Shown here: in pieces, positions 1-7,729 of the stretch
How positions within the stretch are numbered: position 1 is the first letter of the stretch
How the letters are laid out: each line of letters opens with the position of its first letter
Assembly (NCBI GenBank): GCA_963540515.1
Contig: CAUTNA010000010.1
Span: forward strand, 1-22,624
Reading direction: 5' to 3'
DNA from: JAFGMC01 sp963540515
Lineage (GTDB): Bacteria > Pseudomonadota > Alphaproteobacteria > Rs-D84
Length of the DNA: 22,624 nucleotides
Notes under the pieces: model-generated
Databases searched by the model: none
What the model was told of the DNA's origin: nothing
Seen by the model: the letters and a program-made list of their open reading frames with translations, nothing else
Program-made: the position numbers and the translations under genes

Positions 1-549
1 TATAATATTAATAAGTTCTAACTTCTTAAAATCATCAAAATATTGTTTAGATATTCTTACCTCTTCTTCATTATAAATACCTTCAAATTTATATGAATAA
101 ATTAATTTAAAAAAACTATATTTTCTTTGACTTAAAATGCTATTAACAAGTGATTGAGTTAGATATTTCTCTTCAAATATACCAGTTTCTGATAAATTTA
201 CTGTTTTTTGAAAAATAGATCTTAATTCTTGATATGTAATATTTTTACCTCGAAAGTTAATAACTTCTCTTTCTAAAAATAATTTAGATTCTGGAGAAAC
301 TATTCCTTTTGAAATATTTTTTTGGGCCATAGAAATATAATTATCAAAATCTTTTTTTGTTAATTCTTTTTTTGAATTTATACGTTCATTAAGATCTAAA
401 TAATCAAATATATAATTATAATCAAAACATAAAATACCATTTATATTTTGAACAGAAAGTTTATTATTTAAAAGCATATCAAGATAAGAAAAATCTTTTA
501 AAGATTTTTCAACTAATTCTTTGTCAAGTTTGTTTAGATTGTTATCCAT
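1..549 (-). CDS. Unknown protein, C-terminus cut by the window edge
   Basis: The minus strand is open for 183 codons from the ATG at 549 to the window edge, so only the N-terminal part is visible. The start is supported by a GGAG ribosome site six bases upstream. The protein begins MDNNLNKLDKELVEKSL and is rich in Lys, Asn, Ile, Leu and Glu. It has no signal peptide, no membrane segment and no motif I recognise. A 183-codon open frame is very unlikely by chance at this base composition, so I am confident it is a gene. It lies downstream of tadA on the same strand with a 70-base gap that holds a possible promoter. Function unknown. Confidence 0.8.
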   Translation of the reverse strand, partial: MDNNLNKLDKELVEKSLKDFSYLDMLLNNKLSVQNINGILCFDYNYIFDYLDLNERINSKKELTKKDFDNYISMAQKNISKGIVSPESKLFLEREVINFRGKNITYQELRSIFQKTVNLSETGIFEEKYLTQSLVNSILSQRKYSFFKLIYSYKFEGIYNEEEVRISKQYFDDFKKLELINII

Positions 550-572
550 AAAAAACTCCAATAATTTTAAAG

Positions 573-600
573 ATACTAAAAATAATAAAAAATAAATCAA
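573..600 (-). promoter_or_regulatory. Possible promoter of the partial unknown gene
   Basis: On the minus strand TTGATT (595-600) and TAGTAT (573-578) are separated by 16 bases and precede the start codon at 549 and its GGAG site. The match is fair, but AT-rich spacers give such pairs by chance. Confidence 0.35.
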
Positions 601-619
601 GTACAAAAATTATTTACAG

Positions 620-1075
620 TCAATTTTTTTTGTTTTTTCTCAAATTTTTAAAAAAATCTTTTAATAAGTCAGAAGATTCTTTTGAATATTCTGTAATCTG
701 TATTATTTCAGGTTTAAAAAGGTGTTTATCTGTTTCAAAAACTTTTGAATTAGATAAAATTCCTCCTCCCTTTTCATCTTTTGTTGCAAAATATATTTTT
801 GATATTCGTGCATAAGATATTGCAACTGCACACATAGAGCATGGTTCTAAAGATACAAAAATGCTTGCACCTTCTAAAAATTTAGAATTAAGTTTTCTTA
901 CAGCTTGTTCTATTGCACAAATTTCGGCATGTTTTATTGGATTTTTTAATTTCTGAACTTTGTTATAAGATTTTGAGATTATTTTATTATCTTTAACAAT
1001 CACCGCCCCAACAGGAACATCTCCATTTTTTAAAGCTTTTTTTGCTTGAGTTATAGCAATTTTCATATAATCCAT
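620..1075 (-). CDS. tadA: tRNA-specific adenosine deaminase TadA
   Basis: TadA converts the wobble adenosine 34 of tRNA-Arg(ACG) to inosine in the cytoplasm. The 151-residue length is normal for the family. The zinc-binding cytidine/deoxycytidylate deaminase signature is complete: HAE at residues 49-51 supplies a zinc ligand and the proton-shuttling Glu, and PCSMC at 78-82 supplies the two Cys ligands. The N-terminal helix followed by GDVPVGAVIV is typical. The start at 1075 gives MDYMK; the internal ATG three codons later is an alternative, and neither has a clear Shine-Dalgarno sequence. The gene ends in TGA. It lies 164 bases downstream of the HAM1-like gene in an AT-rich gap with no obvious terminator. 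Confidence 0.95.
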   Translation of the reverse strand: MDYMKIAITQAKKALKNGDVPVGAVIVKDNKIISKSYNKVQKLKNPIKHAEICAIEQAVRKLNSKFLEGASIFVSLEPCSMCAVAISYARISKIYFATKDEKGGGILSNSKVFETDKHLFKPEIIQITEYSKESSDLLKDFFKNLRKNKKN

Positions 1076-1239
1076 ATAAAAACTTTTTTATAAATATAGA
1101 TATATAATGAAATAAAAGTATACTAAATAAAACAAAAATCTTGATTTTATTATTTATATTAATATTTTTCATAAATTATATAATAAAAAAATAGTTCTAA
1201 ATAATAGATCTGTTTTTACATACATATAATTTAAACAAA

Positions 1240-1806
1240 TTATTTGGTTCTTTGTTGTCTTAACCAATTAGCAAAATCACCAAGTCCACTTCTGTAAAAC
1301 TGCTTTAATTCTTCAGAATTTAGTTCAACCAAAGGTTTATTTAATTTTTTAATATTTGCAATTCTCCATAAAGAAGACCAAGCAACCGGTGATTCAACAG
1401 TAGATATAGTTTCTGATATTTCAATATTTGTTTTATTAGAAAATTGTTTAATATCACCATTATTATCAACATAAGTTGCAACACTTACAAGACAAGCTTT
1501 TCTGTCCTTACCATCTAATAATTTAAGTATACCTTCTATTCCAAGTCGTTTTATTACATATTTTGTAAAAACTCCTGGTAAGCCATTACAAACATTTAAA
1601 CAAATTCCACCATCTTCAACAACTAATGGCTTTTTAAGTATATTAAAAGCTTTTATTGCTTTATCTTTTGATACTTCTTCAAAAGAATCAGATTGTATCT
1701 CAGTTATATTCAAATTTCTTGACAAGATATTTATATCTACACCCAAAAGAGCATTATATAAATATTCGATTTTTCCTCTATTAGAAGTTATAAAATGTAA
1801 ATCCAT
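1240..1806 (-). CDS. HAM1/ITPase-family non-canonical purine NTP pyrophosphatase, divergent
   Basis: This family hydrolyses dITP, ITP and XTP to the monophosphate and cleans the nucleotide pool. Visible motifs are TSNRGK at residues 7-12 (substrate phosphate binding), EDGG at 64-67 in place of the usual bacterial DDSG, LPG at 76-78, and TKYVIKRLGIEGILKLLDG, which reads more like archaeal and eukaryotic ITPases than like E. coli RdgB. The usual C-terminal SHR motif is not visible; the corresponding stretch reads YRSGLGDFANWLR. The 188-residue length fits the family. An AAAGG site lies about eight bases upstream of the ATG. The gene sits 22 bases after the preceding unknown gene. Membership is fairly clear; whether it is a housekeeping RdgB or a variant with another substrate is not. 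Confidence 0.8.
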   Translation of the reverse strand: MDLHFITSNRGKIEYLYNALLGVDINILSRNLNITEIQSDSFEEVSKDKAIKAFNILKKPLVVEDGGICLNVCNGLPGVFTKYVIKRLGIEGILKLLDGKDRKACLVSVATYVDNNGDIKQFSNKTNIEISETISTVESPVAWSSLWRIANIKKLNKPLVELNSEELKQFYRSGLGDFANWLRQQRTK

Positions 1807-1828
1807 AATATAATACCTTTAAATAATT

Positions 1829-2266
1829 TTATTTTTGATATCCAATACTTTGTCTTGCTAAGGTACCATTTTTTAATTTTTTATTCAATTCATTAGTACT
1901 TAAAATATTTTTCAAAGTATTAAACCATCTTATTGCTAATTTCTCTGTTGGAAAATTAAAAGAAAAAGTAAATCCAGGAGATCCTATTCTATTAATGAAA
2001 TAAACTTCATTATTTTTAATATATATTTTAACAGATGTTAAATACTTTTTTTTATTAAATTCTCCACTTGTTAACTCAATATTATCATTTTCTGCCTCAA
2101 TTAAAAAAGATAAAAGTGTTGTAAACGCTATAATATAATCCTTTCCTCTTTTTAAAAGCCCTGAATATTCACTATATTTTTTTAATAAAAAATCCAAATT
2201 ATAATTTCCAATAAATTCTTTTAAATCAATATTTGATTTTAAACATACATTTAAAGATTCTTCCAT
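1829..2266 (-). CDS. Unknown protein (145 aa)
   Basis: I do not recognise this protein. It is 145 residues long, soluble by appearance, and predicted mixed alpha/beta: a helical N-terminal half, then alternating strand-like segments (KYLTSVKIYI, NEVYFINRI, FTFSFNF) and a C-terminal helix. The start is supported by AAAGG seven bases upstream of the ATG. It lies between a terminator-like hairpin (2330-2362) and the HAM1-like gene, 22 bases ahead of the latter, so it is probably co-transcribed with it. No signal peptide or membrane segment. Confidence 0.75.
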   Translation of the reverse strand: MEESLNVCLKSNIDLKEFIGNYNLDFLLKKYSEYSGLLKRGKDYIIAFTTLLSFLIEAENDNIELTSGEFNKKKYLTSVKIYIKNNEVYFINRIGSPGFTFSFNFPTEKLAIRWFNTLKNILSTNELNKKLKNGTLARQSIGYQK

Positions 2267-2329
2267 TTCATAACCTTTATAAAAAACAGCTTAACAAGCT
2301 TATAGACAAAATATATATAAGTCAAATAA

Positions 2330-2362
2330 AAAACTGAAGAATCTTTAATTTTCTTCAGTTTT
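2330..2362 (-). terminator. Rho-independent terminator after the 236-aa unknown gene
   Basis: A perfect 12-base inverted repeat (AAAACTGAAGAA / TTCTTCAGTTTT) encloses a 9-base loop 25 bases after the stop of the gene at 2387-3097. On the minus strand it runs into a T-rich tail. The stem has only three G:C pairs, which is modest but normal for such AT-rich DNA. Confidence 0.7.
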
Positions 2363-2386
2363 AGTAATAAGAGATAATTAAACTTA

Positions 2387-3097
2387 TTATCTTGTATTTT
2401 GATCTTGTACAAAATGATTTTCTCTTATTTGTTTTATTTTTTCTATATTAGATTTAATATCATCCTCTAATTTTTTTTCCTTATTTTCATCTTTACTTCT
2501 ATCAAATTCTCTTATTTGTTCAACTAATAAATCTAGGTATTTCAAAGCTTTTTCAAAATCCATCTCTTCTTTAAAAATACATACTGTTTTTAAATCTGCT
2601 TGTTTTCCTCCTGGAAAAAAATAAATTGACATACCAGATACATTTACATTTATTTCAATATAACCAGAGTGTATTTTATTATTATATGTCTTTAAACTAA
2701 ATCTTCTAAAAAATCCAATAATTAGATCTTGAAATTTTTTGAAAGTAATTTCAGAAGAAAAGCTTTTTCTTATATCAAGGACTTCAATACCATTATCAAT
2801 TGTTATTAAAAATTTTTTAAATTTAGGTTTTTCAATTTCTCCAAGATTTTTTTTATTATTAGCATTAGTAGAAATATTTTTTAATATCATTCTTTGTGTT
2901 ATTAAATCTATAGAAAATTTTCTATTTTTATCATCTTCAGATACTAAGGTTTGCATTTTATTAAGATTTGCTTCGTTTGTTACATCAGAAGGTTTATGAA
3001 TAACTTCAATTTCACTAATAACCTCCTCTATTCCTTCTTTCATTGGTTTACCAAGAAGACTTGTCAATTTTGATTTAATTTTTTTCATATCAAACAT
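2387..3097 (-). CDS. Unknown protein (236 aa) with charged coiled-coil tail
   Basis: I do not recognise this protein. Residues 1-90 are polar and probably poorly ordered, 90-190 look like a compact alpha/beta domain (KKFLITIDNGIEVLDI, SGYIEINVNVSGMSIYFF), and the last 45 residues are a highly charged Lys/Glu helix likely to form a coiled coil. There is no signal peptide. AAGGAG lies seven bases before the ATG, a strong ribosome site. It follows the NMP kinase by 47 bases and is closed by the hairpin at 2330-2362, so it could be the last gene of an rpsA-kinase transcript. Confidence 0.8.
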   Translation of the reverse strand: MFDMKKIKSKLTSLLGKPMKEGIEEVISEIEVIHKPSDVTNEANLNKMQTLVSEDDKNRKFSIDLITQRMILKNISTNANNKKNLGEIEKPKFKKFLITIDNGIEVLDIRKSFSSEITFKKFQDLIIGFFRRFSLKTYNNKIHSGYIEINVNVSGMSIYFFPGGKQADLKTVCIFKEEMDFEKALKYLDLLVEQIREFDRSKDENKEKKLEDDIKSNIEKIKQIRENHFVQDQNTR

Positions 3098-3144
3098 AAT
3101 TAACTCCTTTTTAATGCTTAAAACACATTCTCAACTCTTTATTT

Positions 3145-3693
3145 CTATAATTCTAATTTTTTAAAAATCTCACTTATATGATTTAAAACACCATCTTCAA
3201 CATCTTGTTCTATAAAATATTCTACATTATTTTTTAAATATTCTATTGCAGGTAGTGTTAAATTCTCATAATTTTCTAGTCTATGCATTATAATATTTAT
3301 ATCTTTATCATCAGCTCTATCTGATCCTTTTTCTAATCTTTCATTAATTCTTAAAGTCATAAGTTCCTTTGAAAGATTTAAAAAAATAGTTTTTATTAAA
3401 AATTTACCTTTATATTTTTGAATAACCCATCTTGCTTGTTCAATAGTTCTTGGAAAACCATCAATAAGAATATCTTTAGTATCGTCTAAAATATCTTTAA
3501 AAATTTCAAATAAAACAGAGTTTGGAACAAAATCACCTTTTGATATTGTTTTATAAATATCAGAGTCTTTAGGAAAAGATCTAAGCAATTTACCAACTTC
3601 AATGTATTTAAAATCTGTCTTTTTTGAGAGTTCAGATACAAGTGTTCCTTTTCCACTTCCAGGACCGCCTAAAACTAAAATTAAATTTTTCAT
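3145..3693 (-). CDS. Short-LID nucleoside monophosphate kinase (adenylate/UMP-CMP kinase family)
   Basis: The enzyme transfers phosphate from ATP to a nucleoside monophosphate in the cytoplasm. Motifs are the P-loop GGPGSGKGT at residues 9-17, the NMP-binding DGFPRT at 78-83, and RADD at 126-129 in the lid. Only about ten residues separate the lid arginines, so the 30-residue LID insert of typical bacterial Adk is absent. That short-lid form, together with VLGGPGSGKGT and SKGDFVP, resembles eukaryotic AK1 and UMP-CMP kinases. It follows rpsA by 37 bases with a hairpin between. In many proteobacteria cmk lies just before rpsA, so it may serve CMP/UMP rather than AMP. Automatic annotation would probably say adk; the substrate is not settled by sequence. 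Confidence 0.88.
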   Translation of the reverse strand: MKNLILVLGGPGSGKGTLVSELSKKTDFKYIEVGKLLRSFPKDSDIYKTISKGDFVPNSVLFEIFKDILDDTKDILIDGFPRTIEQARWVIQKYKGKFLIKTIFLNLSKELMTLRINERLEKGSDRADDKDINIIMHRLENYENLTLPAIEYLKNNVEYFIEQDVEDGVLNHISEIFKKLEL

Positions 3694-3710
3694 ATCAACT
3701 CTTAAAATAC

Positions 3711-3728
3711 AAGGGGCAAAAGCCCCTT
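3711..3728 (-). terminator. GC-rich hairpin between rpsA and the NMP kinase gene
   Basis: AAGGGGC / GCCCCTT forms a 7-base stem with a 4-base loop two bases after the rpsA stop. On the minus strand it is followed by GTATTTTAAG, a weak T tail. It is probably a leaky terminator or an mRNA 3'-end stabiliser, setting the kinase level below that of S1. Five G:C pairs make it stand out locally. Confidence 0.6.
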
Positions 3729-3730
3729 AA

Positions 3731-5419
3731 TTATTTTTTACTATTCTCTATTGCTGCACCCAAAATATCACCTAAAACAGAACCACTGTTTTCTTGATTT
3801 GAGTAATCTTTAACCGCTTGTTTTTCTAAAGCTACTTGCAAAGCTCTGATTGATAATTTTACATTATTACCATCAACAGAAACTACCATAGCTTCAACAC
3901 TATCTCCAACTTTGTATTTTTCTGTCTTTTGTTCATCTTTATCACGAGAAAGATCTGTTTTTCTTATAATTCCTTTTGAATCACCAGCCAAATCTAATGT
4001 TATTTCATCAGGTGTTATATTTGATATAACTCCACATACAACAGCACCCTTCTTAACAGAAATTACACTATTGTCTGAATTTTCAGTAAGCTGTTTTATT
4101 CCAAGTGTTATACGTTCTTTTTCAGGATTAATATCTAAAATTTTTGCAGTTACTTCCTGACCACGAGCAAATTTTTTCAACTCTTCATCATCTAATTTAT
4201 CCCAAGAGAGATCTGATATATGAATCATACCATCTAATTCAGGTGTAAGGGCTATGAATAAACCAAACTCAGTTGTATTTTTAATAGCACCAGTAATTAT
4301 ATCACCAACATTATGGTTTTCTGCAAATTCTTTCCAAGGATTTGTCTGTAATTGTTTATAACCAAGAGATATACGACGTTTATCCTGATCAATACCTAAA
4401 ACAACAACTTGTACTTCTTGATCAATATGTAAAACTTTATTTGGGTTTATATTTTTATTTGTCCAAGAAAGTTCTGACATGTGTATAAGACCTTCAATAT
4501 TATTACCAAGATCTACAAAAGCACCATAATCAGCAAGAGATACTACTTTACCACTTACAGTATCACCAATATTAAAGGCACGAGATGCTTTATCCCAAGG
4601 ATCTTCTTCTAATTGCTTTACACCAAGTGATATTCTGTGAGATTCTGCATCAAACTGAATAACTTTAACTTGTATTTTTTGTCCAACATGTACAACTTCA
4701 CGAGGATGATTTATACGTTTCCAAGATAAATCTGTTATATGTAAAAGTCCATCTATTCCACCTAGATCAACAAATACACCATAATCCGTTATATTTTTTA
4801 CAGTTCCCTCAATTACACTACCAAGTTGAATCTTTTTAATAGCCTCTTTTTGTGCAGCCATAATACTATCGGCTTGAATAGCACGTCTTGATACAATCGC
4901 ATTTGTACGAAGAGTATCCATTTTTAAAATACGGAACTTATCTTTTAAACCAATCAAAGATTTTGGATCACGAACAGGTTTATAATCAACTTGAGATGAT
5001 GGCATAAATGCAAATACACCATTTATATCAACTGTATAACCACCACGAACCGCATCAATTATTGTACCTTCTGGATCAATTCCTTCTGCTACAACTTTTT
5101 CTAAATCTTTCCAAGCTTTTTCAGCACGTGCTTTTGTATATGAGAGTACTGCAGTACCTTCACGAGATTCATAACGTTCAACAAAAACATCAATTATATC
5201 TCCAACAGATGGAACTGATGCTCCAAATTCTCTTAAAGGAACGCGACCTTCTGATTTTAAACCAACATCAACAATAACAAAATCTGATAAAATATTTTTT
5301 ACAGTACCTTTTGTTGCATAGCCTTGTAATGTCTCTTGAGAACCATAGGTTTTATCAAACAAAGAAGTAAAATCTTCACCAGATAATGGGTTAAATAAAT
5401 CTTTAGATAAATCTTTCAT
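3731..5419 (-). CDS. rpsA: 30S ribosomal protein S1
   Basis: S1 binds mRNA upstream of the start codon and delivers it to the 30S subunit. The 562-residue protein holds six S1 (OB-fold) repeats, roughly at residues 35-103, 120-185, 204-272, 289-357, 374-443 and 461-528. Repeats 3 and 4 carry the clearest signature (GTVKNITDYGVFVDLGGIDG; KVVSLADYGAFVDLG; IHMSELSW). Six repeats and this length are normal for proteobacteria. The start at 5419 has no Shine-Dalgarno sequence and is preceded by T-rich sequence. E. coli rpsA likewise lacks a good Shine-Dalgarno and is controlled by S1 itself. Upstream lies a structured, GC-richer leader instead of the usual cmk gene. Confidence 0.98.
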   Translation of the reverse strand: MKDLSKDLFNPLSGEDFTSLFDKTYGSQETLQGYATKGTVKNILSDFVIVDVGLKSEGRVPLREFGASVPSVGDIIDVFVERYESREGTAVLSYTKARAEKAWKDLEKVVAEGIDPEGTIIDAVRGGYTVDINGVFAFMPSSQVDYKPVRDPKSLIGLKDKFRILKMDTLRTNAIVSRRAIQADSIMAAQKEAIKKIQLGSVIEGTVKNITDYGVFVDLGGIDGLLHITDLSWKRINHPREVVHVGQKIQVKVIQFDAESHRISLGVKQLEEDPWDKASRAFNIGDTVSGKVVSLADYGAFVDLGNNIEGLIHMSELSWTNKNINPNKVLHIDQEVQVVVLGIDQDKRRISLGYKQLQTNPWKEFAENHNVGDIITGAIKNTTEFGLFIALTPELDGMIHISDLSWDKLDDEELKKFARGQEVTAKILDINPEKERITLGIKQLTENSDNSVISVKKGAVVCGVISNITPDEITLDLAGDSKGIIRKTDLSRDKDEQKTEKYKVGDSVEAMVVSVDGNNVKLSIRALQVALEKQAVKDYSNQENSGSVLGDILGAAIENSKK

Positions 5420-5423
5420 AAAA

Positions 5424-5536
5424 TAAACTTAAATAAAGTTTGCCAAGTATTTTATTTATACTGGACTTACAGGATTAATCGGACTGCTATGTGACCTGCC
5501 CCACACAGCAAACAACATACTAGAGAATAAACTAGT
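5424..5536 (-). ncRNA. Putative structured 5' leader RNA of rpsA
   Basis: Positions 5461-5520 are about 48% G+C, nearly twice the surroundings, and code for nothing visible. On the minus strand three hairpins can be drawn: ACTAG/CTAGT (5519-5536), a 9-pair stem UGCUGUGUG/CACAUAGCA with an 8-base loop (5485-5510), and AAACTT/AAGTTT (5424-5440) just before the rpsA start. GTTTGC/GCAAAC (5508-5513 with 5438-5443) could close the whole domain, in competition with the base of the middle stem. The middle stem has a G-U pair on the minus strand that is an A-C mismatch on the plus strand, which favours minus-strand RNA. Possible autoregulatory leader; I match it to no named RNA family. Confidence 0.5.
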
Positions 5537-5560
5537 TAAAATCAAGATTTTCTTAAAATT

Positions 5561-6016
5561 TTAATTTATTTCTTTTATATCTGTTTTTTTATTCATATTA
5601 CTAAACCTATTCAATAACATTAATAAAAATTTAATACGAGCTTGTGAATTTTTATCCCTTCTATATTTCAAATTCTTATATTCTTCTTTTATTGCTTGAA
5701 ATTATCTTGGTGTAATCATTTTAAGTAATTTAAATTTATATTGTATATCAATTATTTTAATTATTTCTTTTCTTTCTCTTTCACTCAAATTTTTGTCTTT
5801 TAATTCATAAAATCTTTCTTGTGAATATATTACAAGTATTAACTTATATAAAAATAAAGCTAAACTTATATCATATTTTTCCCCTATAATAGATTTTGTT
5901 ATTTTTATAATTTTCTTTAAATTTTTCTCTTCATCTTCATTTAAAGGTCTTGTTGATCCTTTTATAAACCTATTTATAACATCAGAAACAGATCTAATTA
6001 ATTCAATATCTTCCAT
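5561..6016 (-). pseudogene. Unknown gene with in-frame TAA; C-terminal part continues after the stop
   Basis: The frame opens at ATG 6016 (GAGGA ribosome site seven bases upstream) and codes 104 residues to a TAA at 5702-5704. The same frame then stays open for 46 more codons (FQAIKEEYKNLKYRR onward) to a second TAA at 5561-5563. The joined product would be about 151 residues: helical, rich in Lys, Ile, Leu and Glu, with no known domain. The sequence around the stop, LLKMITPR-stop-FQAIK, matches LLKTITEEQYRAIK encoded at 13574-13615, where Gln stands at the stop position, so a CAA-to-TAA change is the simplest explanation. The short 104-residue protein may still be made. It lies between the bactofilin gene and the rpsA leader. 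Function unknown. Confidence 0.65.
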
Positions 6017-6067
6017 ATAATCCTCATAAATATAATTCTAAAAAAATTTAACAAATAATAAATTAAA

Positions 6068-6439
6068 CTATTCTATTGTTTCTTTTATTTCTTTTGATTT
6101 TTCTTTTATTTTTGAGAGTTTACATTCAAGTCCTGTATTTGCTGATATATTTAAGGTACAATAATTAAGTGTTCCTATCATTTGAGCATTACTAAATATA
6201 TAAGCAGTATTGACAGTAACAGGTCCATCAACTAAACCATGTAGAAACATATCTTTTGCTACAATTTTACCAATAACTTTACCACCACGACCTATAATAA
6301 CAGTACTTGCAACAACTGAACCATTTACAATCCCATGTATTTGAACAGAATGATCTGTTTTTATATCACCAGTAAATTTACAACCTGCACCTATTACGGT
6401 TGGTGAAGTTTTCTCTTTAGAATTTGTAAAAGCTAACAT
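6068..6439 (-). CDS. Bactofilin (BacA/CcmA-type cytoskeletal polymer protein)
   Basis: Bactofilins polymerise without nucleotide into membrane-associated filaments that position cell wall enzymes. The 123-residue protein has short polar tails around a central region (about 17-105) of repeating strand-turn units, such as GDIKTDHSVQIHGIVNGSVVA, GRGGKVIGKIVAKDMFLHG and NAQMIGTLNYCTLNI, typical of the right-handed beta-helix. The ATG lies one base after the stop of the M23 peptidase gene, and the AAGGA site is inside that gene, so translation is coupled. A bactofilin directly beside an M23 peptidase is a common arrangement, and the two are expected to work together on local peptidoglycan remodelling. 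Confidence 0.93.
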   Translation of the reverse strand: MLAFTNSKEKTSPTVIGAGCKFTGDIKTDHSVQIHGIVNGSVVASTVIIGRGGKVIGKIVAKDMFLHGLVDGPVTVNTAYIFSNAQMIGTLNYCTLNISANTGLECKLSKIKEKSKEIKETIE

Positions 6440-6440
6440 T

Positions 6441-7721
6441 TTATTTTTCCTTTATAAATTTTTCTGGATCAAATGGTGTTCCATGATACCTTATTTCATA
6501 ATGTAAATGTGGTCCTGTTGATCTTCCTGATGATCCTGCAAGTCCTACAACAGTTTCTGCTTGTACCCAATCACCACGAGACACATTTATTTTTGATAAA
6601 TGAGCATAAAGAGTTGAAAAACCAAGACCGTGTTCTACTTCAACAGTTTTACCATACCCCACTCTTTCACCAGCAGATACAACACGACCTGGAATAACAG
6701 TAAACAATTCAGTACCTATTTTACCGGCAAAATCTATACCTTTATGCTTTTTAGGAGTATGATCAAACGGATCACTTCTAAGACCAAATCTTGAAGTTAT
6801 ACGAACTTTTGAAACAGGTGCTCCAATCGGTATAAGTTTTTTTATTCTTGTAAGACCATGCCACAATTCTAAACTTTTAGCTAATTTTTTATACTTTTCA
6901 TCCATTTTATCATTCACTTGAAGTGGTATAAAGGCAGCGCCTACTAAATTATTCTCAAATTTATTAGCTTTATCAACAAGGGTATTTTCAGTCAATCCTA
7001 ACTTTACAAGTTCATTTTTTACTTTTCCAAGTTGTCCACGTAATTCTTTTATTTTATCAGAGGATAATTCAGAAACAAGACCTACAATCTGGTTATCCAT
7101 ATCTGATATTGTTACAATACTATCTGTTAACTCTTGATTTTGTTTTTTTAAAATATCATTTTCTGCACGTGTTAAATCATATTCAACATATATTTCAGAC
7201 ATTTTTTTAAATTCTGGAACATAATCTAAGTTAGAAAAATTCTGAGACACTCTTGTTTGCAGAAAATCCATTTCGCCCCAAGTTGCAGCACGTTTTTTAA
7301 TTATTGCATCTTTTTCTGTTTCAGTCATTTTTTTAGACTTAAGCAAATTATAATCAAGGACATTTAAACTATGAGCCAAATCATTAAATTTTTTTAAATA
7401 GGTTAAAACATCACTTAACTGTCTTGCATGTAAAACTTTTGTTTCCTCTAATTGACGGGTTCTTTTTTGTAAAAGTGGTCTATGATAAACAAAAACATAA
7501 GTTGACCACATTGCCCACATAAACAAAGTAATTGATACACAAAATTTTGTAAAACGCCAGAAACTGCTCTCTTTAAAAGAACTTACTGTTCCATTTGTTA
7601 AATCTAATATAGTAAACTCACGTTCTGTAAAAATTTTTGTAATAAACATCCAAATCATACGAAGTGGATATGTCAGAAGAGACCACAGAGATGAAAATTT
7701 TCTTGCTAAATAATTTAACAT
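6441..7721 (-). CDS. Membrane-anchored M23 (LytM) peptidoglycan endopeptidase
   Basis: The 426-residue protein has a cytoplasmic N-terminus, one membrane segment at about residues 56-78 (FCVSITLFMWAMWSTYVFV), a long helical, coiled-coil-prone region (about 85-260) and a C-terminal LytM domain. The zinc site is intact: H326 and D330 in HKGID, and H405/H407 in HLHYE, with H374 in LYAH. It should cleave peptide cross-links in the periplasm and is anchored so that the bactofilin encoded directly behind it can recruit it. A TTGACT-17-TAGACT promoter lies just upstream, and AAGGG precedes the ATG. The coiled coil plus degradative domain also resembles EnvC/NlpD-like proteins, but the intact HxxxD/HxH motifs predict an active enzyme. 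Confidence 0.93.
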   Translation of the reverse strand: MLNYLARKFSSLWSLLTYPLRMIWMFITKIFTEREFTILDLTNGTVSSFKESSFWRFTKFCVSITLFMWAMWSTYVFVYHRPLLQKRTRQLEETKVLHARQLSDVLTYLKKFNDLAHSLNVLDYNLLKSKKMTETEKDAIIKKRAATWGEMDFLQTRVSQNFSNLDYVPEFKKMSEIYVEYDLTRAENDILKKQNQELTDSIVTISDMDNQIVGLVSELSSDKIKELRGQLGKVKNELVKLGLTENTLVDKANKFENNLVGAAFIPLQVNDKMDEKYKKLAKSLELWHGLTRIKKLIPIGAPVSKVRITSRFGLRSDPFDHTPKKHKGIDFAGKIGTELFTVIPGRVVSAGERVGYGKTVEVEHGLGFSTLYAHLSKINVSRGDWVQAETVVGLAGSSGRSTGPHLHYEIRYHGTPFDPEKFIKEK

Positions 7722-7729
7722 AGCCCTTA

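Noticed and set aside
993..1172. 59-codon minus-strand frame with a hydrophobic stretch and a Cys-rich tail, overlapping the 5' end of tadA
   Set aside because: It has no ribosome site, and its Cys-rich tail is only the shifted reading of tadA codons. The upstream part could be open by chance in AT-rich DNA.
5008..5277. 89-codon plus-strand open frame rich in Leu, Gln and His
   Set aside because: It is the antisense shadow of rpsA, with the low-complexity composition such shadows show.
5461..5520. Resemblance of the rpsA leader (GGCAGGTC and AGCAGTCC on the minus strand) to the core of bacterial SRP RNA
   Set aside because: The GGAA tetraloop and the flanking pairs of SRP helix 8 are missing, so the match is not good enough to call ffs.
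5702..5704. Reassignment of TAA to Gln as the reason for the split gene
   Set aside because: rpsA, the HAM1-like gene, smpB and many others end in TAA at the expected length, so TAA works as a stop. TGA ends tadA.
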